Shown: positions 11,655-22,382 of the stretch, in pieces
How positions within the stretch are numbered: the stretch's first letter is position 1
How the letters are laid out: each line of letters begins with the position of its first letter
Source: Apostichopus parvimensis
Taxonomy: Eukaryota > Echinodermata > Holothuroidea > Aspidochirotida > Stichopodidae
Direction of reading: 5' to 3'
Assembly: GCA_000934455.1 (NCBI GenBank)
Contig: KN886312.1
Location: 81,394-107,337, forward strand
Length of the DNA stretch: 25,944 bases
Notes under the pieces: generated by a model
Told to the model about the DNA's origin: nothing
The model's database searches: none
The model's input: only the letters and a program-made list of their open reading frames with translations
Translations under genes and position numbers: made by a program

Positions 11655-14039
11655 AGCTCCAATAACAACCAGCGGGACTTTTAATGCTACAAGTGCACTT
11701 TTTCATTTAGGGACTGTAATATGCAAATTAAAGGGCGGTTTAATACCAAATTGCTATGCCCTTTGATCATGTTGAAAGGAACAACCTACAGTACGTGTAT
11801 TCAGAGATCCTAAGGAAGATATTTCTGCAGTTTTCTCATTGCAATAGTAAACAGCTAGCAAACCAACAACAATATAGAAACTTGACCTGCTTTCAATATA
11901 TATTACTATACAAATTTTGCAATCTGAAGTAATCCATTACATGAAACAGGTCACCGTAACGACAAAATTCTTATTTCAGATAAAAGAATTGTTAGCTCTA
12001 CTCTGACTAAAAGGAACTAACTTCTGTGATGGCAATTAATCACCAAACATATGCAAACTTTCCTTGGCTTTTTTTTTTCTTCCTTTGCTCATCCATTAGT
12101 AATTTCTTGAGACTTACTAATCACAGACTTTGTGAAGCTTTCTTTGCTTCAAATTTCTGCCGTTGATGTAAATTAACCTGTCACGGGGTTTTCATCTGAG
12201 TCGCATCTCTAAACTGTAGAGTACAAGATCTGTCAATCATGTAACAACATGTTGCAATCTATTCCAGGCGCTGAGTGACCAATTACTTGCGAAAACAAAC
12301 AAATGGATCAAACTACATATATACACATTCATACTGTACTGTAGAACGCAGTTTGCTGGGATAAACAAGTCGTCGGCCTCGTTTCTGTACGATAAATGAG
12401 TTTGATGTTCAAAATACAGCTCCATCAATAACTCTAATATACGAGTGAAAATTGGAATAGGGAGAAAACTCTTATATATCCTCAGTAGTGCTGTACTATC
12501 ATTTTTAGTGCCTTTTTTGAGTGCAGTGGAGGCAAAGCTAGGGATTACATCAAAGAATGGGTATATGCAGTAACAAACGGCCACCTTGTGCCAAAAGTTA
12601 ACAAGAGGTAATCCTTACTGTAAAATCTTTGGTCATAATTTTGGCAGAATTTCCTTCAAAGCTGCATGCCGTAGATTTGAACGTTTGTCCTTTTTTTTTC
12701 ATTCTACTGTAAGTTATTTAAAGTAGCCCTGCAAGAATTAAAAATGGTTTTCTGTGGGGGATTGATCACTTAATGAAAAGGTGCAACCAATACTCCACAC
12801 CATTTAAGTAATTAATCCTTCCCTAAAGAAACCATACTTCGGTGCAAAAATCAGATAGCGGTCAAAGTTTGGTACATAGGAGGGTGGTATCTAACCATAA
12901 AAGAAGTATGTAGTTGTACAGTGGTAAAATGTACCATTTCAGATGGACATGAAAGTGTTTTTAAAAACACTGGCCGAAGCATAAAGCCCCAAAGTACATT
13001 TGATCTTGACGGTCTAAAGAATCTTTTCTTTGGGTACTTTTGTGTTATGAATCATCACACAAATCATGACAAGGTACTGTTGTCCAAATTTTAGCTGAAT
13101 TGTAGTGTTTACACGGGTCCAAAAATCGGGAACCGGGTACCCGAGAGCCGTTAACCGTCGGGTAAAATAACTAGAGCACCAATGGTGCAGAAGCTCATAC
13201 CTATTCAAGCTCAAAAATGTAGGGCCCACAAAACTTTATGGCCCACCATAATTCAGATTCCACCAATTTTGGGCCCATGAGGCCAAACAGTTTAGGTTCA
13301 AAGACAATTTTGAGCTCCCCCCTGTTCCCCTTCCATAAACAAGGCGGTTCTCAAACCTCTAGTCTCGCCTAGTCAGCGACAGTGTGTTAGAGTTAATACC
13401 AAATATAAAGTTATTTGCAGGCAGTAATGTACACTGTTAAGCAGGACTCTTAGCCAGTCATAGATTCCATTAGAAGACTACACATGTATGGTTCCCAGGC
13501 AGTTTGGGTTAGGTTTATAACAAGTATTATCTGGCCCTTTTCAACAGTAAAGGTCATCATATAGAGCCACCCAAGGCTTTATATACCAGCTAGCTCAAAA
13601 CGGCGATACCCCCCCCCCCCCCTGTCCGTTAGCATAATCCTGGCCACACCACTGGCTATAATTCCTATTTTTCCCCTTTAAATCCTATTTTACCCACTCT
13701 CTCAAACAATACCACTGAACTTTCTCCCCTCTACCTGAGCAGACATAACTTCACAAGCACTCCTTCCCAAAATTTTGGCTGGCTGCCTTCTAAGAATCGG
13801 CAAGTGCTGATTGGCTATAGGGCTCTCATGCTTACAGTTCAACAGTTAATAACAACTCCCAATCCTGCTTTAATTCCACTAACAGCCTCTGCAGAGCTTA
13901 ACCACAAATGTAAACAAACACTGCAGAGACTGGGAGACAAATTAAAGGAGCTTTGGAAAAAGGTGAAGGCTCAAATTTTTTTAAACAATGGGGATTAATT
14001 GTAATTAATTAACTTTTGACCAAAAATTATTCGGCATCA
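11655..14039. other. No gene seen
   Basis: Mixed non-coding sequence with an 18-bp palindrome at 12954-12971 and a 14-C run at 13609-13622. The minus-strand frames at 12237-12584 and 13014-13229 are unrecognised. Confidence 0.5.
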
Positions 14040-14430
14040 CCTTATTCATACACAATCCAACAATCATCAGTTCAACTTTGAATATGATCCATCAAAATCT
14101 TGAGGAGAATGAGATATTTGAAAATATTACACAGAATGACCCCCGATGACCCCCTAAATGACATTTGACCTCAATTTTCCGAACACCCCTCGTAACCCTC
14201 ATCCCGAGGAACGTTGTGACCAAGTTTCATTATAACTGGCCATACACTGTACGAACGGAAGCAATTTGAAAATATAGGGCCGCAGCCCGGGCCACAAAAG
14301 ACCCCTAGTTGATCTTTGATCTCAAATTCATGAACACCCTGAAGGTAACACTTCCATAGTACTATCGTGACAAACCCTCAACATTGTACCATCGAATCTG
14401 TAGGAGAAGAAGCATTTTGACCTCAACATG
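14040..14430. repeat. Degenerate tandem repeat, period about 148-151 bp
   Basis: Three diverged units can be lined up on a TTTG anchor at 14117, 14265 and 14416. Each has a GGAGAA or GGAAGC lead-in and is followed or preceded by AATGACC/GACCTCAA-type motifs and a GACCAAGTTTCAT- or GACAAACCCTCAAC-like segment. It resembles the larger array at the right end of the window in period and in its GACCTCA/TTTGACC wording. Confidence 0.6.
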
Positions 14431-15179
14431 TAATGTTAGAACACAATGAAGCTTTACACAGTGAACAATTTGCGCTGGACTCTATAATGATTCAGCGTTT
14501 TTATGGAACGTGTTCTTCAACCGTTTTTATCCACTGCGGGAATGTTGACAGAGAAACACAGACGTGACTTAATGGTGAGAGACGGTGGAATACTTAGCCC
14601 AGCATGTGACCTAATTCACAGTTATCAACCGAGAAGTCGACACATCTTGCCGCACGTGCATCCGATTAATGTTTACATCTCGACCAAAACAATAACAAAA
14701 GAACGTACACCGTTTTGTGGGTTTGCACTCTTCATTCGCTTGATATCCGCGAATGGGGACAGCTCGAATCCAAATCAAACTTAATGGAACAAAGCAAATG
14801 AAATCTGGATGGTTGCCAAGGACAAAGATATAACCCAGAATTATAAAGACACCATATAATTCAATTCAAAAGACTTAATTTTAGATTAGGAAAAGAACCC
14901 TGTTGACAAGGGAGGTGACCAGTCATCAAGAGAGAGCAGTGCTAAATGCTTTTTTCGTCAGTCTAGACCGGTACTACTTCCATTTCCACGACTCGCACCC
15001 CTCATCTAGTACTAACAAATTGATGGCAACCCATGTACCAGTGTGTAAGCTGAACCCATTGTGCATTCAGGTTTGATGTTTTTTATTGCCAAGTTAGCCT
15101 TTGAAACCCCCCCCCCCGTGGGGTCAGGCCTTGCACCCCAGGTTATGACAAGCTGATCTAGATGATGGTGAAAACTGCA
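14431..15179. other. No gene seen
   Basis: Probably intronic relative to the USP32-like gene. The 93-codon open frame at 14503-14784 is unrecognised, with no splice or promoter support. There is a short C run near 15107-15117. Confidence 0.5.
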
Positions 15180-15235
15180 AGAATGCTACACTTGTGAGGA
15201 GACAGGTGAGTAGAGCAAAAGTAAGCACGAGGCTG
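15180..15235 (-). repeat. Dispersed repeat fragment next to a splice donor
   Basis: TTGTGAGGAGACAGGTGAG, then AGAGCAAAAGTAAG, is the reverse orientation of the family core and 5' part. It lies only 13 bp beyond the exon boundary at 15249. Confidence 0.65.
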
Positions 15236-15248
15236 AATAGAGACTCAC

Positions 15249-15373
15249 ATTTCGAAAGAGCTGCACTAAATCGGATGGAATCGGAGTTCCATCGCAGGCA
15301 GAGATGAACGTTTCCAGGTCGACTCTGGCCACGTAGTAGCCGTCTTCGTGGTGTGCTATGATACTGAAGATGA
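15249..15373 (-). CDS. USP32: USP32-like ubiquitin hydrolase, third exon in window
   Basis: Internal exon of 125 nt: two bases finish the split Phe codon, then 41 codons. The acceptor is TGTATTTATTTCAG and the donor is GTGAGTC from 15248. The peptide begins with IFSIIAHHEDGYYVARVDLE, continues TFISACDGTPIP and closes LVQLFRN. It matches the USP32 segment that begins YIFSLF, contains YV-R, then a DG-P motif, and ends near L-CF, with about two residues of length difference. It should be the second helix-loop-helix of the N-terminal region; HHEDGYYV is the loop and is only partly acidic. It exits in phase 0. The donor is followed within 20 bp by a fragment of the dispersed repeat (15180-15235). 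I could not find the following exon, expected to resemble SEGEKVNYEKFRNWL, in the 15 kb to the left. Intron 15374-15903 is 530 bp with no other exon visible. Confidence 0.8.
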
Positions 15374-15903
15374 CTGAAATAAATACAGGATATCGATCAA
15401 ATGAGAGGTATACACCACTATTACACTCATCTTAATACAGGACGACTCATGTGGCTTATAGCATGGTATGTAGCACTGACCAAACACACAGTAGACAAGC
15501 TCTGCTTTGTTTATACTGTATTCTGTCAGCTCCCAGTTCAGGATTGAACAACTCAGCTGTTGATATCAAGTCTTGTGCAAATTTAACAATTAAATAAAAA
15601 CCAAGGACTTTGTTTTTTCTGTTCTGTTAATCTCTGGTAATGCAACAAATCTCAAATGCTTTATGCAACTAAAGCAGCAAAATGGTACGGTTGTGTCTGA
15701 AAGAATAACTCTTTATCTACCACTTGAACTGTCCAATGGTGGTGCAATTTCTGTTCAAGATTCCTGGGCACCCATTCCTATCACTAACAATATCCCACAC
15801 GAATTGGTCAGTTCCAAGATTTTATTACCATGCTCTTAGAGTTCAACATGTCTTAAAATAATTCAATTTAGTAAAAGTATTTAATCTACAATTTGACACT
15901 TAC

Positions 15904-16009
15904 ATCTCAATTTCTCTGCCTGCGTTCCTTTCGTCAGAAGAACAAGCCCACAGAATAGTTCCTTAAAGCCGATGCCTTTACTGCTTCCACCGAACGCATA
16001 GAACAAGTG
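15904..16009 (-). CDS. USP32: USP32-like ubiquitin hydrolase, second exon in window
   Basis: Internal exon of 106 nt: 35 codons plus one base. The acceptor is strong (CTTTTGTTTTGCAG, last G at 16010) and the donor is GTAAGTG from 15903. It encodes HLFYAFGGSSKGIGF followed by KELFCGLVLLTKG and ends EKLR. Human USP32 has a closely similar stretch here (FGG-SKG, then F--L--GLVLLT-G, then EK), and the junction KLAE/HLFYAFGG replaces KVAE/VIYCSFGG with no gap, which supports the splice model. The GG-S-S-K-G-I-G-F segment looks like an EF-hand loop but lacks aspartate at the first coordinating positions, so calcium binding by this loop is doubtful. The exon exits in phase 1 and the next exon supplies the two bases that complete a Phe codon. 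It lies 8.27 kb downstream of the previous exon. Confidence 0.82.
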
Positions 16010-16629
16010 CTGCAAAACAAAAGACGATAACAAAATTAAGTCATAATAAAGACAAAATTCAACAGTCTAGAAATGTCACAGATGAGTCGCCTACAAATCA
16101 ACAATTGGTGAGAAAACTGAAAAACTTTGGGATAAAAACTCCAAACCTGAAATTACATTTAGGAAGTCACAATCAAGTACAGTAAGATCACCTGTCTGAC
16201 CTTCTACAAGGTTTGTTAATGCTGTTAACTAAGTCTAGCAAGCTACGATCCCACCAACCAAACCCACTCCTAACCTCCCCCCTCCTCCACTTCATCAGTT
16301 TTCACTCTGTGTGAATTTATCAGAAAAGTCTAGGAATGTCTGGCATTCTAACTTATAAGCATTCAAGAGTTGTATATTAGCCATATGCCAGTAACCCAGT
16401 ACCATCATCATCTCACAATGACATAATCAACTTTCTTTCTTTTTTTATCATCTTTCTCACAATTCTGAAGTGTGTTGAATGATTCAAGCAAACTGAGATA
16501 TCGTAATGTCGACACTTGCTCATTATGAATGGATCATCACACTGAAACGATAGGAAGCACTCACACCAGAAATGGAATATATGCTCTATACATGCATGCG
16601 TGTTCACATGACTTTTACTAAACTGTCAC

Positions 16630-16805
16630 AATTTCGTCCCACAAAACACTCCAAAACTCCCTGCTTTTGGGTATTTAACAAGCAACGATGCTTACATGTC
16701 TCGGCTCTACTGCCGCACTGTCCCATCTACCTAGCCTATCAACTGGTAACATTTTACCACAGTGTCCTGTCAATGTCTCCATCACTCAAATTTCTTCCCA
16801 TGGTT
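16630..16805 (+). repeat. Dispersed CTTACCTGTCTCC repeat, diverged full-length copy
   Basis: It has CCAAAACTCCCTGCTTTTGG, TATTTAACAAGCAAC, TGCTTACATGTCTCGG, TACCTAGCCTATCAACTGG, TAACATTTTACCACAGTG and TCACTCAAATTTC, all in family order. The core has drifted (ACATG for ACCTG). Confidence 0.65.
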
Positions 16806-16939
16806 GACTAGATAATTGAATCCATCATATCAATACAGTAATACATTCTCATTTCCTGTCTTCAACACCACCAGAGCATTAGATTAAATATATATCTTAA
16901 GCAGTCAAAACACTGTGTCAGCTGACAGTTAGGTTTGCA

Positions 16940-17203
16940 AAGAGGAAGATCCAAACAATTTATACTTTGTAGACTTTATATTGGACATGAGGGCATTTAT
17001 ATATATTTGTACGCTTTAATATTTTGTAGGTACATTTTATATTTTGTTCATCTTTATATTGTATAGGAACATTTTCATATCTATGTATATTATTATACGT
17101 CTTATATGTTGTTTACAATTTTTAATGTTTTGAGCTCTTGTTATCAACAATTTCCATTGTATTTTTATATGATTGGCTGAATAATAAATATCTATATCTA
17201 TAA
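16940..17203 (+). mobile_element. Possible non-LTR retrotransposon 3' tail
   Basis: Very A+T-rich, with repeated TTTATAT and TTTTGT words. It ends in AATAAA (17183-17188) followed by a short repeat TATCTATATCTATAA, the usual look of a LINE 3' terminus. No coding remnant is recognisable. Confidence 0.4.
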
Positions 17204-18024
17204 CCTACACAGTACATGTATGTACAGTAGTAGACAAAATGTCAAACTCGAATGAGCAACTTGACACCAAAGCTTTTCCAGACAATGTTACCCTACGTTA
17301 CACATTCAAGGACTGTACAAGTAATACCTTATACTGTAGCTTTTACTAAACCAGACTAAGATTGTGGGTGTAAGTAATGAAGGATGCGATGAACACAAGG
17401 TTTCAAGATTTTTGTTTTTTGCTTTCTTTCTTTATCTTCTTCGGTTCTTCCCTTCTTTCTTTTTAGGAAAATCAAAACTCATAAAGTATAATGCGCTGAA
17501 TAATTCTCTCATTAGCCCCTACAGCTGTGAAAATAACTGTCTGCTTCAGAACGGCACGTCACATGATATGAGTTTGTTGAGCCTTTGATGAGTAGATGGA
17601 AATTCTCACGGCATTCCGGCATAGCACAAGTGCCGACAGTACACTGTACAGTAAGTGCAGGCGTTGCTTTCACAACTTGTACATCTAACGGATGGGATCG
17701 TAGTGTACATCTGAATTGTAGGATTATTATCCCAGGTAGATGGGGAAGTACAGTGGGTTATGGGGAAAATGGGTACGTTGATTGGAGACAGTTAAGAGAA
17801 GAGTGGGCCAAAAAGAACTGACATTTCTTGAAAGATCTTAAAAACACACACAACTAGATAAAAACACTTTGGGTGGTAGAATGAAGAGACAGTTTAACCA
17901 GAGGTTAACAATATTCCAGACCGCCACAATTATCTTTAAGACTACTTTACTTGCCATTTGGCTAGTGTGGCAAAAAATCACTCGCCAAGTACTCATGATG
18001 CAACAAGTTTCCTCCAAGAATAGC

Positions 18025-18200
18025 CAGTTTTACCTCGCAAGTGGTAGATTCAGAAGGAAATATGATGGGCGTTGACCGGAAGGAGGGTCCAATGGGGGTA
18101 GGTGGGCAATGCTAAAGTTTTTACCAGTTAATGCCTGGCTAGGTACAGTGTAGATGGGAAACTGCATATATTAGTCAAGTCGAGGCAGGTAAGAGAGGGA
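18025..18200 (-). repeat. Dispersed repeat, reverse copy
   Basis: AGTGGTAGATTCAGAAGG, GACCGGAAGGAGGGTCCAAT, GGGCAATGCTAAAG, TTACCAGTTAATGCC and AGGCAGGTAAGAGAGGG follow the reverse order of the family consensus. Confidence 0.65.
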
Positions 18201-18469
18201 AGCATTAAATTCATTAACATAATGATTGCACACCTAATACTATATACATGCCTTTTGTTTCAAACAATTTCCGACAGCTGGACTAGGGCGGTACAGTACA
18301 GCTTAAATGGCCTCTGTGACATATTTTCACTGAGCTGAGAGAATGTTTTTAAACCAACTTAATAGCGCCCCCTCCGGAACGAATTGGCCCAATGCCAAGA
18401 TTTAATCACACATTCTAAGTTGCATAGACAAGGACTAAACAACAAAAATCATGTTGCTACAGAAGGATC

Positions 18470-18620
18470 GCTAGCAAAAACGAGTAGTCTCTTCCTACGT
18501 GGTAGATTCGGAAGGAGGTGTAAGTGGGCCGTGCTCAGGGAGCGAGGGCGCAGTGCTAAAACATGTCCAGTGCGGATGTGGAGTGGGAGACAGGTATGAG
18601 AGGAGCGAAGTCAATAAATC
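18470..18620 (-). repeat. Dispersed repeat, reverse copy
   Basis: GTGGTAGATTCGGAAGG, GAGGGCGCAGTGCTAAAAC and GGGAGACAGGTATGAGAGG, then AGCGAAGTCAATAAAT. The two copies here (18025 and 18470) share the GGTAGATTC(A/G)GAAGG terminus. Confidence 0.75.
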
Positions 18621-18701
18621 ATTTTGCTACTTATTACCAAGGAACCAAGCCTAAGGCACTTTAAATTATACTCAATGTAATTTCCTTGCCATAAATTTAA
18701 T

Positions 18702-18740
18702 TCTCTCCCCTCACCCTCCACCCCCTCCCCCCCCCCACCG
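18702..18740. repeat. C-rich low-complexity tract
   Basis: A pyrimidine run of CCCTC and C homopolymer. Confidence 0.85.
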
Positions 18741-19444
18741 ACAGATGAAGAGCAACCCAAGTTGCATCATTTGTCCCAGAATTATCCAAAGACCAACTCC
18801 AAAGACCATTTGGACATATATGAAACATTCACTTACAGTATGGGCATCGGCAACCAACTCAATCAAGCTATCACGGTTTATGCCTGTATTCCTTTATTTC
18901 TGCATCAAATTTTCGGTTGACTAAATTCCAAGTAAACCAAATCTTTCCCCTCCCCCCCCTTCCCCTGGCCAAAGCATGTTCCGCCAGAACTTTTAATTCG
19001 ATACCGAATGGATCTAAAAAACTGTGAGAAGCTTCCATTGTGCTTGTAGGTAATACTGACAAGACAAAACGCTGGATAAAATCGTGCGTATGGTAATTGA
19101 TTTTGCCGAGCTGCCTGCTCCATTTTATCGTTTGGATGAAATCCAACACCGATGAGCGCTGTGTCACCGTATATCCCCTCAACACATCTGATGAGGGAGG
19201 AAAGTTAGCTTATTAAAAAAAAGTATTCAACTTATCAAAATAAAGCTGCTTCATAAGGGGAAAATTATGTGGTAGAAACAATGACTAAGCCCTGTATGAA
19301 GATATATACAGTATGTGCTTTAGTGTACTTATTGGAATTCAATTAAAAATTGCTGTGAAATACAACGCATGATTCACTAGCTATCGCTACCAGTTCCTCT
19401 ATTTGTTTGTTTGTCTTGGTTTGGTCTGAGGATGTTTTTCCTTA

Positions 19445-19476
<32 letters not shown>

Positions 19477-19488
19477 AGAGAGAGAGAT
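19445..19488. repeat. GT/GA compound microsatellite
   Basis: About 16 GT units (one interrupted by GC) run directly into six AG units. It is likely to vary in length between individuals. Confidence 0.97.
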
Positions 19489-19769
19489 AGATATAGAGAC
19501 AGAAACATATATAGCAATGTGTAATAATAGTAATAGCAATGTGACCACATGCACTATTGCATAAAGTGTACAACGTGTAGTACAAGCACCCCTGTAGGAT
19601 ATTCACACTTTCTTTTTCTTTTATATCTGTATTATTCAAACATTTAAACGGAAGAATAATACAAAATGAAAGAAGTGAAAGTGACAGTTCGCACGTAACT
19701 TACTGTCCAGGGATTTAAGATACAGCCCTGAGAAAAATTGCTGAAGTCTTTAATATTACTCAAAGTCAG

Positions 19770-20000
19770 GAAAACCCACAAAACTCCATGGTTTGGGTAC
19801 TTACTAGTAAACCTACTCTCTGAACTGTCTCAATCCTAAGTACTATAGAGTATACAACGAGAAACTTTGAGTGGTAGATATGAGGAGGTACTGTAGGTTG
19901 ACCGGAGGTGACCCGGCCAATGGGGAGGTCAGTATCACAGGTTGGAGGTTCACTCTGGACACGGTAGAGTGATGGTTGCAGTTGTTGTGAGGAATCAAGT
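19770..20000. repeat. Dispersed repeat, head-to-head truncated copies
   Basis: CACAAAACTCCATGGTTTGG, GTACTTACTAGTAA and GAACTGTCTCAATCC (19778-19838) are the forward 5' part. They are followed at 19862 by CTTTGAGTGGTAGAT, TTGACCGGAGG and TGGACACGGTAGAGTG, which are in the reverse orientation. Two partial copies therefore meet in opposite directions. Confidence 0.6.
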
Positions 20001-20920
20001 AAATTTGCACTTTCCAAACTACCAACTCTTAAATTTGTTAACATGCCACTGAAGAAGAGTTATTAACCTACAGTTAAAATTGGAGTCAACATTCTACTGC
20101 TCAGCTATTTCTTCCTTTCTGAATCTACAGTATCATTCTTAACCAATTTACAGACTAGGCGAATCTAAAGAAAAGTGCAAAAGAAGAGTTGAGAAAGGTC
20201 AAAGAGGAGTCACGTCAATCCTCTGATTGAATTTGGTACGGTACACTACTAATAAACACGTACAGAGATGAATTCTTCCCTTGCTGGACTAATTCTGAAA
20301 TACTGATTGACTAACCTCAAAGAAAACTAATCACTTAAATTATCGATGCTGTCGCAACATGTTCGAGAACACTGAATAACATAAATGGATCTTCCCAAAT
20401 CACGTTCATCTAACCTGTAGAGTCTTAGAATTAGTCTCAGAGCCAAGTTTGGCAGCTCGGGTACGACATACATGCCAATCCGACACCATGGCATGATCAG
20501 CTTCGAGGAAAAGAGATCAGATTAATTAAATTATGACAGCTCACTTTCCCCCAGACTTAACGAGAAAGCTGCAGACTTTAACGCCCGGAGAGCCTTCGGC
20601 AACGTCAACGGAAATGGCAGAGTAGGATTCATGTAATAAAGTGAGTCATGTTTACACAGCATGACAAGGTCGTTTACATGACAAGTGAACTACAGTAGTG
20701 GGAGATATACTGTACATGGTAGTATTATTCAAATTTCAGTGACATAATGGAAAGCAGTGCATTGTTAGCTTTGACAGCATTTGATGTGTGTGTCCTTGTA
20801 CAAATTTTGCAAATCTGACCAAAGTTGATTGCATTCCTTCTCATTTGTACAATTAGCTGTAATGCCTACTGTACATGTACAGTAGCTAAACCAGTCGCAT
20901 TAACATACTGTAGACCAAAT

Positions 20921-21023
20921 GGGTGAGGGGGTAGGAATGGGTAGGGGTGGGAAAGGGTGAGGTGGTGGGTTGGGTGAGGGATAAGGGAATGGGTGAGGGG
21001 GAAGGTAATGGATGAGGGAAGGA
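20921..21023 (+). repeat. G-rich purine tract with many GGG runs
   Basis: Variants of GGGTGAGGGG repeat for about 100 bp, with well over ten GGG runs at short spacing on the plus strand. Quadruplex folding is possible. On the USP32-like transcript (minus strand) this reads as a C-rich pyrimidine tract. Confidence 0.85.
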
Positions 21024-21190
21024 TAGAAAGATTGAATATAACGATTTCAATATCTCAGTCGTTACTTTCCGAAATGGTTTCAATTATTGCTATCTAGTTT
21101 GACTTGCAATGTCTGGCAAAATTACCAAGGGTTGTTAATAAGTTTAAATCTAGGAAAATGTTTTTGAAAACCTTTTTTAGATAATTTGAT

Positions 21191-21257
21191 GACACTGACT
21201 GATGACCTCATTGGTTTAAGATCCCACAATGCCGATACTTGACGTCCTGTAAAACTT
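21191..21257 (+). repeat. Direct repeat, left copy (partner at 21501)
   Basis: ACTGACTGATGACCTCATTG, GTTTAAGATCCCACAATGCC and GACGTCCTGTAAAACTT. It matches 21501-21566 at a constant offset of 310 bp. The GGTTTAAGATCC stretch resembles a decayed pol III box B. Confidence 0.75.
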
Positions 21258-21269
21258 GTGTACTAGTCA

Positions 21270-21465
21270 AGAAATCCCAAAACTTACTGGTTTGGATATT
21301 TACGAGTGATGAGAATACCTGTCTCCCAACAATCTAACCACCCTCGTTCCACTATGCCTACAATGAACTGGTAACCTTTTTAATACTGTGCGCCCTCTAT
21401 GACCGGACCCCTCCTTTCTATGCCCTCCCTTCTCATTCTACCATCCAAAGTGCCAGCATCGTAAT
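21270..21465 (+). repeat. Dispersed CTTACCTGTCTCC repeat, full-length copy
   Basis: It has CCCAAAACTTACTGGTTTGG, TATTTACGAGTGATG, ATACCTGTCTCCC, GAACTGGTAACC, TACTGTGCGCCCTC, TATGACCGGACCCC and TACCATCCAAAGTGCCAGC. Together with 22205-22382 it defines the extent of the family at about 170-180 bp. Confidence 0.85.
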
Positions 21466-21500
21466 GTTTCATTGGGATTTCATCTACGTGGTCAATCGCA

Positions 21501-21566
21501 ATACTAACTGACTATCCTTATTGGTTTCAAATCCCACACTGCTTACACTGGACGTCTTGTAAACTT
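21501..21566 (+). repeat. Direct repeat, right copy (partner at 21191)
   Basis: ACTAACTGACTATCCTTATT, GGTTTCAAATCCCACACTGC and GGACGTCTTGTAAACTT. Aligned words such as TTGGTTT (21211 and 21521) and GACGTC (21241 and 21551) sit exactly 310 bp apart. Confidence 0.75.
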
Positions 21567-22204
21567 CATTAATTTAACTTAGCATAATTAGTCTATAATT
21601 ACCCATAGCTGCTGAGCTTCTTTACTATTTATATTCAACAGACTGAAATGATTTTACCACAGTTCTAGAAGTCAACAATGTCATCCAATGCCTTTCTTTG
21701 GTCTCTACATTGTCTCCTTACATTAGGATAATTGCAGTGTAGAAGTTCCCCTAAAAATGAGACATATAAGCCAGGAGTGTTGTCTACTACAGACCTTCAA
21801 TATAGTCCTATGTCACACTGTGTAATGTGTGTATACTTGTACAATACTAATATTAATGTATCCAAAAGCCTTTCCTTTTTTATCAAGACAGATAAACTTT
21901 TCACAGAGCTCTTCCTCCCTATAGTTTAATACCCTTCCTGCTTGTCACAAAACTTCTTCGTGAATCACATCAAAATGTGCTGACTGTTACTCTCTCACTT
22001 CTGAAGCTATAGGGTAAACGCTTCAACTCCACTCGGGAGTCATGTGTTAATCCTGGCAATTTGCCAAGAGAAGAATTGGCATGCTTGAGTGAATGACGCA
22101 AAACAAAAGCAAAGCTCTCTCCCACCAGACATATTTATGGATATATATACGCAAGTCGCTACTACTACAAGTCTACAACCTTGTTGTAAAGGAGCGACGC
22201 AGTC

Positions 22205-22382
22205 GTCGAGAATATTATAAAACTTACTGGTTTATATATTTACGAGTGACCCGCTTACCTGTCTCCCCACAACCTTAGCACCGCATTCTACCGTGTCTAG
22301 TATGCCCTGGTAATCTTTTAACACTGTGCACCCTCACTGACCCCCAGTGACCTCCTTCATATTTTACCACTCAAAGTGTCAG
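22205..22382 (+). repeat. Dispersed CTTACCTGTCTCC repeat, full-length copy
   Basis: TAAAACTTACTGGTTTATAT, TTTACGAGTGACCCGC, TTACCTGTCTCCCCACAACC, TTAGCACCGCATTCTACCG, CTGGTAATCTTTTAACACTG and TACCACTCAAAGTGTCAGC. Its inner part (22251-22294) is one arm of a perfect inverted repeat. Confidence 0.88.

Noticed and set aside
12237-12584. A 115-codon minus-strand frame, the longest non-repeat frame in the window
   Set aside because: The product resembles no family I know, it has no promoter or splice evidence, and the A+T-rich, low-complexity codon content does not look coding.
13014-13229. A 71-codon minus-strand frame ending KVPKEKIL
   Set aside because: It looked briefly like a conserved repeat-encoded peptide, but I could not link it to any transposase or reverse transcriptase motif.
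14503-14784. A 93-codon plus-strand frame with Met start
   Set aside because: Composition is not clearly coding, no homology is recalled, and it lies antisense in what is probably the next intron of the USP32-like gene. A blastp search would settle it.
18871-19185. A 104-codon minus-strand frame overlapping a second open frame (18905-19123)
   Set aside because: No recognisable motif, no splice sites framing it, and it lies within the intron of a better supported gene. Two overlapping frames of this length can occur by chance in a locally G+C-richer stretch.
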